64,000 bases of DNA, from positions 4,701-68,700 of the forward strand of contig DPJB01000007.1 in assembly GCA_003543245.1 (NCBI GenBank), read 5' to 3'. The notes beneath the pieces were generated by a model. It saw nothing but the letters and a program-made list of their open reading frames with translations, did not search any database and was not told the origin of the DNA. Each line of letters begins with the position of its first letter. Within the stretch, counting starts at the first letter, position 1. The position numbers and the translations under genes are program-made. The DNA comes from Moraxellaceae bacterium. GTDB taxonomy: Bacteria; Pseudomonadota; Gammaproteobacteria; Pseudomonadales; Moraxellaceae. This document shows positions 9,612 to 16,130 of the stretch, piece by piece.

Positions 9612-10008
9612 GAGCGAGCCTCAGAAGCGAATCAACGGATACTTGCGTGCGCTCGTGGAGCGGGTTGATTCTTGTGTAGGAGCAATCATTACCACTGTTG
9701 ATGGGCATCTCGTGGCGCGTGCTGAGAGATCAGAGTTGCCGGCGAAGCGATTAGCAGCGATGGGTAGTACTTTGATGTCGCTCGGTAATACGATCACGCG
9801 TGAGCTTGATATGGGTAAATGCCGCAATGTGATTTCAGAGAATGAGAATGGTGTTGTAGTTTTTCTCCAGGTTTCGCCAAAGTCAGTTCTTGTTGCTGCG
9901 TGCAGCGATCGTGGCAGTCTGGGCATGATGCTAAGTGCTGCCAAGGCGTGTATTGATGAAATATTGCTAGATTCAAAGTTAAATGCTTCAAAACCACAAC
10001 AACAGTAA
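9595..10008 (+). CDS. Roadblock/LC7-domain protein
   Basis: A 137-residue protein matching the Roadblock/LC7 fold: helix, then the strand pattern GAIITTVDGHLVARA, a helix starting LPAKRLAAMGSTLMSLG, and strands VVVFLQVS and VLVAACSDRG. In bacteria these proteins form dimers that bind MglA-like GTPases. The start at 9595 is set by GAGGAG seven bases upstream inside the GTPase gene. Canonical MglB length is similar. It is most likely the GTPase-activating or scaffold partner of the preceding gene product; this is inference from family and position. Confidence 0.85.
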   Translation: MEELIESEPQKRINGYLRALVERVDSCVGAIITTVDGHLVARAERSELPAKRLAAMGSTLMSLGNTITRELDMGKCRNVISENENGVVVFLQVSPKSVLVAACSDRGSLGMMLSAAKACIDEILLDSKLNASKPQQQ

Positions 10009-10022
10009 GGAAGGGTATAAAA

Positions 10023-10430
10023 ATGGCTACACTTAATGAGATATGTAAGGGAATTCTGGGTGATGTGGAAGGCGCTGTGGGGTGTGCAGTGGTTGACCTG
10101 AATTCGGGTCTGATGCTGGCAAGTGCGCACAGTGTTCCCTATTTTTCGCAGACGTATATCGATGCGGTGGCTGCTGCATCTGTGGAAATGTTTCGTGGCA
10201 AGAATATCGTGGCTGTGGAGAAGCTGCTGGCCTCACAGCGTGGCGTTCCTGTCAGTAAGAGCATTCAAGAGATGCAGATGACGACGGCAGGAACGTTCCA
10301 CTTCATGTCTGTAATTCCAGAAAAGCCGGATGCACTGGTTGTTCTGATTACTTCGCGCAAGGCCAATCTTGGTATGGGTTGGTCTGCGCTGCGTCGTGCC
10401 TTGGGTGAGATAGCGCCTCTTTGTCCTTGA
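10023..10430 (+). CDS. second Roadblock/LC7-like protein
   Basis: A 135-residue protein, 14 bases after the first Roadblock gene with an AGGAAGGG site. It shows the same fold outline (GCAVVDLNSGLMLAS, then a helix rich in A/V, and MSVIPEKPDALVVLITSR) but the sequence is clearly divergent from the first copy. A pair of unequal Roadblock proteins suggests a heterodimer or two alternative GTPase partners. The following 76-base gap contains a hairpin, so downstream genes may be expressed at a lower level. Confidence 0.75.
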   Translation: MATLNEICKGILGDVEGAVGCAVVDLNSGLMLASAHSVPYFSQTYIDAVAAASVEMFRGKNIVAVEKLLASQRGVPVSKSIQEMQMTTAGTFHFMSVIPEKPDALVVLITSRKANLGMGWSALRRALGEIAPLCP

Positions 10431-10458
10431 GGGCGATTTATATTTCCGATTGGGCTAG

Positions 10459-10492
10459 ATATCGGGGGCGATTTTGTTGTCTCCCCCGGTAT
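10459..10492 (+). promoter_or_regulatory. hairpin between Roadblock and phosphoesterase genes
   Basis: ATATCGGGGG at 10459-10468 pairs with CCCCCGGTAT at 10483-10492 (ten pairs, one G-T) around a 14-base loop. No T tract follows, so it could be an attenuator or an mRNA processing/stability element rather than a full terminator. Confidence 0.4.
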
Positions 10493-10506
10493 GTCGTGGA
10501 TTTCAC

Positions 10507-12012
10507 ATGGATATCTATGTTGTCGGTGCAATAGGAGGTTGTCCTGTTTCTGAGGTGGCGATCAGGGATGTGCTGGCGCATCCTGTTGAAATAAATACCG
10601 GTAATGGTTTTATAGGGCGACCCGGGACGCGGCTCTGTGTTTCGGAAGCTTATGTGGCAAAGATCAAAAACGACTTTTCGATGGCGGAGCGCGAAGCCAA
10701 GGATTGGTGTCGTCTGCAGTTGGAGAAGGAGTGTGGGTTTGGGATCTATCACTCAAGCAGAACATGGTTTTGTTTCAGTAATGGAAGTGGTTATGCGACT
10801 GCAAACATTACGAGCAGGTTGCCTGTTCTTTCGCAGGTATTGAGTACGGCTGAGGGGGAGGATTACTGTGACCTTCTGATTCAGCTTGTCGACTTCTATT
10901 TCAGCTTTTATCGACGCTGTGGGCGACGTCAGGATGAGGGGCTGACAAATTACGGTGTTGATGAGGGGCGTCTCTGCTATCTGGATGATGATCTGTATGA
11001 GGTTGATAGTGGCCTGTCCTTTGCGGTTAGTTTGGCGGGGTATTTTCGAGCGATTCCTGGGGTAGGTGTTGATGCTGCCAGGCGGCTAGGGGAGGCCCTG
11101 AGGGCGCAGATGATGTTGTTGGGGCGGAATTCGCCCGATACATTTGCGCGCAATTTTCGTGATACGTTCCTCTCTCAGGAAAAGGAGCCGTTGCGGGCGG
11201 CGCTTCTGGGGGCGCTATTGCCGGAGCCAGTGGTTGGCGCGCAACGACAGGATGGCTTGGTGCCTATGGCGGGTCGGGTTGCTGTGCTGGCCGATATTCA
11301 CGCCAATCTGAGGGCTCTCACCGCTGTATTGGCAGATATGGCGAAGCTCGGGCTGGAGCAGGCGATTGTCCTTGGGGATGTGGTTGGTTACGGGCCTGAT
11401 CCAGCTGCCTGTGTCGAGATGCTGGAGCAGCGAGGCTTCCAGATCATTCGTGGAAACCATGATGAGGCAGCAGGAACAGGTAAAATCATGGCGGGCTCTA
11501 GTCGAGCGGCTGCATGGTCAATTCCATGGACGCGCGAGCAGTTGTCGGATAGTCAGCGTGAGTGGCTTTCCGAGCTTCCGCTTTATTTGCGAAGCGATGA
11601 TTTTCTTGCAGTGCATGGTGCCCCTGTCGATCCTACATTCATGAATGCTTATGTTTACGCTATGACAAGTGATGCTAACTTGGATTATCTTCAGAAGCAG
11701 CGTATTCGTCTCTGCTTTCACGGGCATACGCATGTTCCCGGATGTTGGTATCGCGATCAGGGGGGGGTGACTCGGTTTAGCAAGGATCGATCGCAATTGC
11801 ACTCGTCAGCGAGTACCTTGCTTGTGTGTCCTGGCTCTGTGGGGCAGTCTCGTGACGGATCGGATGCGGCGAGCTATCTGGTCTATGATGGCGCGATCCG
11901 GTCATTCGAGTGGCGACAGATAAACTATGACATTGATGGTCTGCGGCGCGATATGTCGGATCTGGGGTTCCCTGAATTTGTCCAGCGTCTTTATGCTTCC
12001 GTTGCAGATTAG
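10507..12012 (+). CDS. metallophosphoesterase with unknown N-terminal domain
   Basis: A 501-residue protein. Residues about 255-480 form a YfcE-like calcineurin-type phosphoesterase. Its metal-binding motifs are in order: ADIHAN, GDVVGYG, GNHDEA, VHGAP and FHGHTHVPG, so it should be an active two-metal phosphodiesterase or phosphatase. The N-terminal 240 residues are unfamiliar; a segment reading NYGVDEGRLCYLDDDLYEV faintly recalls the metal-binding loop of kinase-like folds. The start ATG at 10507 has only a weak ribosome site; a TTG 33 bases upstream is possible. A G8 run at 11760-11767 lies after the catalytic motifs. The substrate may be a nucleotide signal or a phosphoprotein, but nothing in the sequence decides this. 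Confidence 0.75.
   Translation: MDIYVVGAIGGCPVSEVAIRDVLAHPVEINTGNGFIGRPGTRLCVSEAYVAKIKNDFSMAEREAKDWCRLQLEKECGFGIYHSSRTWFCFSNGSGYATANITSRLPVLSQVLSTAEGEDYCDLLIQLVDFYFSFYRRCGRRQDEGLTNYGVDEGRLCYLDDDLYEVDSGLSFAVSLAGYFRAIPGVGVDAARRLGEALRAQMMLLGRNSPDTFARNFRDTFLSQEKEPLRAALLGALLPEPVVGAQRQDGLVPMAGRVAVLADIHANLRALTAVLADMAKLGLEQAIVLGDVVGYGPDPAACVEMLEQRGFQIIRGNHDEAAGTGKIMAGSSRAAAWSIPWTREQLSDSQREWLSELPLYLRSDDFLAVHGAPVDPTFMNAYVYAMTSDANLDYLQKQRIRLCFHGHTHVPGCWYRDQGGVTRFSKDRSQLHSSASTLLVCPGSVGQSRDGSDAASYLVYDGAIRSFEWRQINYDIDGLRRDMSDLGFPEFVQRLYASVAD
11760..11767 (+). repeat. G8 homopolymer inside the phosphoesterase gene
   Basis: Eight consecutive G in frame. Loss of one G gives an immediate TGA; gain of one gives a TAG four codons further on. 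Either would remove about the last 80 residues. Confidence 0.9.
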
Positions 12013-12041
12013 CCGCCTTGGATGTGAAAACTGGAGGCGTT

Positions 12042-12947
12042 GTGAATAATTATCATTTGGAGGATTTGGCTCTTGTAAGGCGCTCTGCCGCGACGCTCCG
12101 TGGCTGCATTGATGATAGCCTTCCCTATTTTATTTCTTCGCTTTCTTCGGGTTTTCCGGGGATTGGCAGTCTCTTGCCAACAGTTGAGGCTCAGCGCAGG
12201 AAGTTCAGTGCGATGCTTGCGACACTGGGTAGTGAGCGAATGTTTGAGGATCGTGAGTTCATTATGAGTCAGATGGGGCGTCGTCATGCTTCGTATGGCG
12301 TTATCAAAGGGCACGTCCCCGCACTTGAGATGGCCCTAATGGCAACAGTTGAGCGTTTTGATGGGGAAGTAACGCTACGGGCTCTGGATGCGTGGAAGAG
12401 AGTGCTGGGTGAATATCTTAGGCTCATGTCCGAGTCCTTGCCCGAGTTGTCCAGCATGGGAGGCGTTGTGGAGGCGGCGGTCGGCGATTCTCGAACCTCT
12501 ACCCTGCTGGATGATGTTGGTGGGGAGGCAGTCGTCGAGGCGGTGCACAGAAGGTTCTATCGGGAAGTATTTGATGACCCATGGATTGGAATATTCTTTT
12601 ATGGAAAGAGCATTGATTCTCTTGTTATGAAACAGACTAAGTTCATGGTTGCTGCTTTCGGGGGGGGGGATGATTACAAATGGGAAGCTCCCGACGTTGC
12701 GCACTTACACATGTATATCACTGATGAGCAAGCCGACATAAGAGAAATAATTCTGCGTAATGCTATTCGTGAGCAAGGGCTATCAGCCTCCGTCGAGGAG
12801 CGTTGGCTTGCTACGGATCAGTCTTTTCGGTCGGCTATTGTCAAGACTAGTATTGAGTCTTGTCGGGTGCGTGGGCCAGGTCAAGTCCCGCTCGCTGCCC
12901 GTCGGCCCGAGGGATATCGGGTGCCAGTCTTGCTTCCCAGAGACTAA
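12042..12947 (+). CDS. tandem two-globin protein (classical globin plus truncated hemoglobin)
   Basis: About 301 residues with two haem-globin domains of different families. The first (residues about 5-130) resembles single-domain/flavohaemoglobin globins: EAQRRKFSAML, then LGRRHASYGV carrying the F8 histidine, and a C-terminal WKRVLGEYLRLM helix. The second (about 150-270) matches group I truncated hemoglobin: DVGGEAVVEAVHRRFYREVFDDP with a B10 tyrosine, KQTKFM with an E7-type glutamine, and VAHLHMYIT with the F8 histidine. No reductase or transducer domain is attached. The GTG at 12042 follows GGAGG by four bases; TTG 12018 is an alternative. Position in a GTPase/Roadblock operon suggests oxygen or NO sensing. 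A G10 run lies in domain two. Confidence 0.78.
   Translation: MNNYHLEDLALVRRSAATLRGCIDDSLPYFISSLSSGFPGIGSLLPTVEAQRRKFSAMLATLGSERMFEDREFIMSQMGRRHASYGVIKGHVPALEMALMATVERFDGEVTLRALDAWKRVLGEYLRLMSESLPELSSMGGVVEAAVGDSRTSTLLDDVGGEAVVEAVHRRFYREVFDDPWIGIFFYGKSIDSLVMKQTKFMVAAFGGGDDYKWEAPDVAHLHMYITDEQADIREIILRNAIREQGLSASVEERWLATDQSFRSAIVKTSIESCRVRGPGQVPLAARRPEGYRVPVLLPRD
12660..12669 (+). repeat. G10 homopolymer inside the second globin domain
   Basis: Ten consecutive G within the reading frame, the longest homopolymer noticed in the window. It lies upstream of the codons for the second-domain F8 histidine. One extra G gives an immediate TGA; one fewer gives a TAA about 26 codons later. Confidence 0.92.
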
Positions 12948-12977
12948 GGGGGCTTGCTCGCGCTACGGGATACTCTG

Positions 12978-13235
12978 TTAATGGAATATCCTGCGCAAAT
13001 TGAGATGTTCCATTGTAAGCCTCCCCTGGAACTGGACATCAGTTCCTAGAGGCTTCGGCCAATTGGGTCTCGTACCGTTGTCTACCCGAATCGACTGAGG
13101 CAAGGGGCGCCAGCCTTTCACCTGCTCAAGTGTGCGGATCACACGAGCGGATGGCATCGATGTGTCCACCTCGATGGCCAATGCCTCCCGATTAAACTCG
13201 TCGATCAGATTCAGCGTACGGAATCTGGCGGCCAT
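12978..13235 (-). mobile_element. IS3-family transposase fragment
   Basis: Minus-strand remnant of an integrase-core (DDE) transposase: FRTLNLIDEFNREALAIEVD followed by IRVDNG, the usual surroundings of the second catalytic aspartate in IS3-family OrfB. The sequence departs from the family right after DNG and ends at a stop, and the N-terminal half is absent. No terminal inverted repeats were identified. It marks a past insertion or rearrangement between the globin gene and the exporter remnant. Confidence 0.75.
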
Positions 13236-13348
13236 TGAGTGGGCTAACGCCCAATGCCTATGCCAGGCAACTGGCTGGAAAAACGGATACAGTAACCACG
13301 GACTCTAAAGCTGCGTGATACTCAAAAGCGGGAGGACGTCGACCAGCT

Positions 13349-13928
13349 CTGTTCAAGCTGGCTGAGGCTGGTGACGCAGCAAAGTCCGAAGTACTGCGGG
13401 CGCGCCGGCAGCTCAACGAGTTGCTTGCTTTGGTTATCAGCAAACGCAATGCTTTTCGTCAGGAGGCGCAGTTCGAGCTAGTCAAGACGCACGCCGAGCT
13501 CGCTCAGACCGAGCAGGTCTACACACAGCGCGGGGCGGCGTTGGGATCGACTTTCCTGCGCGCGCCCATGGCCGGCATTGTCAATAACGTGCATGACCAC
13601 GCGCGGTGCTGTGCTGCGCGCGGGCGACAAGCTACTGCAGATCGTGCCCTCTGATGACCCACTCATCGTAGAGGCCAAGGTGGCGCCCGCTGACGTCGCC
13701 TTTCTCCGTAACGGCCTGCGTGCTAGTGTCAAGCTTGATGCTTGGGACTACACGTTATACGGCTCTCTTAAAGGCAGGGTGGTGTACATCAGCCCGGACA
13801 CGCTCGAAGAGGAAATGCACGGCGAGATGCGTCCGTATTATCGTGTGCATATTCAGACCGACAGCAATACTCCCGAGGGTCGCAAGCCGCTGCGCCGCAC
13901 GGTAGACGAGGCGATGCATGAGCCCTGA
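13349..13928 (+). pseudogene. HlyD/LapC-type membrane-fusion protein remnant
   Basis: Fragment of a type I secretion periplasmic adaptor. The first frame reads LFKLAEAGDAAKSEVLRARR and a long coiled-coil stretch, then LRAPMAGIVNNV, the lipoyl half-motif. A frameshift near 13591 moves to the frame with RGAVLRAGDKLLQIVP, ASVKLDAWDYTLYGSLKG and YYRVHIQTD, all standard HlyD-family segments. The N-terminal membrane anchor and first lipoyl half are missing, and the end is scrambled. Together with the adhesin remnant at 6239-7503 it implies that an adhesin plus exporter locus once stood here. Confidence 0.78.
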
Positions 13929-13933
13929 TGCCT

Positions 13934-16003
13934 TCAGCCCTGCGAGTCATAATGCATGGTGTCGCCGGGGGGCTGCAGGAAATAACCTTGCAGGAAGTGC
14001 ACACCAAGTGTCCACAGCTTTGACAGGGTCGTGGCATTTTCGACATACGACACAATGACTTTCTTCTCGTCAGCCGCCAGATCGGCACAAATTTTCTTCA
14101 TGGCACCCAGGCTCTGCTCGTTGCCCAGGTCTTCGGTGAAGGAGCGATCCAGCTTCACGTGCGACACGGTGACATGCTTGAGCGTATTGAGCGGATTGAG
14201 GGTGGTGCCAAAGTGGCTGATGGCTACCGGGCAGCCGGCTTGCGTGAGTGCAAAGGTCTGCTCCTTGGCGGCTTGCAGGTAGGTCACCATGTCGCTTTCG
14301 GCGAATTGCAGGACAATGGGCTGGCCGCTCGGATTAATGGCCTTGGAGAGCTTGCTGATCCATGCTGGCAGGCTTGTGTCCTGCAGGGACTCGGCCGTGA
14401 GATTGACCATCATGCGGGATTTTGGGCTGATCTTGGTGTGCTCCTTCAACTGCTTGGCTGCATTGAGCATTACCCAGCGGTCTACCTTGGCACCCAACTG
14501 GTTGGCGATGGCGATCGGCATGAATACATCCGGCGTGAGCACTTTGCCGTCCTGCAGCGGCAGGCGGACAAACACCTCATAGAACTCGCCACCTTCACCC
14601 ATGACGTCGACCAGAGGCTGGTATTGCAGCTTGAACTTGCTCTGCTCGATGGCATCGATCAGCAACTCCAGCATGGCGGAATCGGAGCTGGAGGCTTTTT
14701 CGGCCAGATTGAATACTTCGACACCATTGCCCTTGGCCAGCTTGATCTTTTCCGATGCCGATATGGCGCGGCTGAGCATTTCAGCGGAGTTGGGGGCGGT
14801 TTCGCCCACGATGGTAATGCCGATGCTCAGACTGGTTTGCTGTGTCTTGCCGTCGGGCAGGGCAATCAATTGATCATGCACTTCCTTGCACAGGATCTCT
14901 GCTTCAGCCTTGGCCTTCTCTACTTCCAGGCCGGGCACGAGCACGGCAAAAGCCGCGTCACCAAAGCGGGCGGTATCGGTACTCCTGAAGTGCTTGCCAA
15001 GGAGTGTGGCAACAAACTTGATGACGGCATCCGTTCCTGCGAGACCGGATGAGGCAGCGATCTGCGTCAGGTTGTCGATGGCCAGGTAGAACAGGGCAGA
15101 TCGGGACTTGTCCTGATGCGACTTGCGAACAGCATCTGCCAGAGTGGTTTCGAAGCGCTGTCGGTTGGCGAGGCCAGTAAGGGAGTCGACGTTGGTGGCC
15201 ACTTTCAGCTTCTCGGCAAGCTCTGCCGCCTTGCCGTCGTCACGGCGGATGATGATCTGTGTGCAGGGCTCGCCATCGTAACTGGCGGCTGACAGTTGCA
15301 TCATGGCGTCAATTTTCTCGCCATCGGCCTTCATGCCATGGAAGCGCAGGTCAGCAGAAATGCTTTCTCCCTTGTTGTAGGTTTTCAGGTAGTCCTTGAA
15401 GTTGCTCAGGTCTTCCTTGGCCACCAGGTCAACAATTGGCATGCCTTCAAGGTCATCCGCACTTTCATGCCCGAACAGCTCGGCATAGGCCATGTTGGCG
15501 TAGATGTGCATGCCGTCATGTACATAGGCAATCGCATCGCGAGAGTTGTCGAGCAGAAGTTCACAGCGCTTTTCGGTCTCGGCCAGTTGCGCCTCGGCCT
15601 TGCGCCGTACGCGACGGCTTTGCAGGCTGGCCAGCTCGCGCTTGATAGCCAGTACCAGATGCGGGTGCGTGTCATGAACCACGGCATCGCACGCGCCGGC
15701 CTGCAGGCACTCCACCACGATTTCCGGATCGTATTTTTCGAGCAGGACGATGCAGGGAATGTCCTTGTCCAGCTTGCGGACATGAGACAGTGCGATGTCG
15801 AAGGTGACACCGTTGGTGATCTCGCCCACCAGCATGATGTCCCAGGGATTGTCCTTGAGCGCATCCGCGAGGCTGTCCGCGTCAGACACCATTTCCGGAC
15901 GCGTCGCAATGCCGGAGTTCTTCAGGGCATTGATGACCTGCTCGGTGTTGTCCTGCGATTCGTGCAGCACGAGCAGTCGGATGGTCTCGTTCTTGGGAGG
16001 CAT
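13934..16003 (-). CDS. fimX: FimX-like REC-PAS-GGDEF-EAL protein
   Basis: A 689-residue cytoplasmic protein with the domain order of Pseudomonas FimX, a c-di-GMP receptor required for type IV pilus assembly and twitching. Residues about 8-130 are receiver-like, 145-260 PAS, 270-430 GGDEF and 440-689 EAL. The GGDEF signature is degenerate (RFGDAAFAVLVPG). The EAL signature is EVFVRL, and the usual DDFG metal-binding pair reads SHFG, so neither cyclase nor phosphodiesterase activity is expected, while c-di-GMP binding may remain. Length is almost identical to P. aeruginosa FimX (691), which also neighbours serB. A TATACT -10-like element lies on the minus strand at 16072-16077. FimX identity is likely but not proven. 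Confidence 0.85.
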   Translation of the reverse strand: MPPKNETIRLLVLHESQDNTEQVINALKNSGIATRPEMVSDADSLADALKDNPWDIMLVGEITNGVTFDIALSHVRKLDKDIPCIVLLEKYDPEIVVECLQAGACDAVVHDTHPHLVLAIKRELASLQSRRVRRKAEAQLAETEKRCELLLDNSRDAIAYVHDGMHIYANMAYAELFGHESADDLEGMPIVDLVAKEDLSNFKDYLKTYNKGESISADLRFHGMKADGEKIDAMMQLSAASYDGEPCTQIIIRRDDGKAAELAEKLKVATNVDSLTGLANRQRFETTLADAVRKSHQDKSRSALFYLAIDNLTQIAASSGLAGTDAVIKFVATLLGKHFRSTDTARFGDAAFAVLVPGLEVEKAKAEAEILCKEVHDQLIALPDGKTQQTSLSIGITIVGETAPNSAEMLSRAISASEKIKLAKGNGVEVFNLAEKASSSDSAMLELLIDAIEQSKFKLQYQPLVDVMGEGGEFYEVFVRLPLQDGKVLTPDVFMPIAIANQLGAKVDRWVMLNAAKQLKEHTKISPKSRMMVNLTAESLQDTSLPAWISKLSKAINPSGQPIVLQFAESDMVTYLQAAKEQTFALTQAGCPVAISHFGTTLNPLNTLKHVTVSHVKLDRSFTEDLGNEQSLGAMKKICADLAADEKKVIVSYVENATTLSKLWTLGVHFLQGYFLQPPGDTMHYDSQG

Positions 16004-16130
16004 GCGTGAGCGATTTCCTACGGTCTCGGAAGAAGGCGCCTATTCTGGCGCTCCCCCGTGTTTTTGCAAAGAGTATAAAGCAGGCATATCCGCTTTCCTG
16101 AGAGGCGGGTTGCCGATGTCCCTTGCAATG

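Noticed and set aside
14159..15052. Long plus-strand frames opposite the fimX-like gene
   Set aside because: No recognisable domains, and the minus strand encodes a complete four-domain protein.
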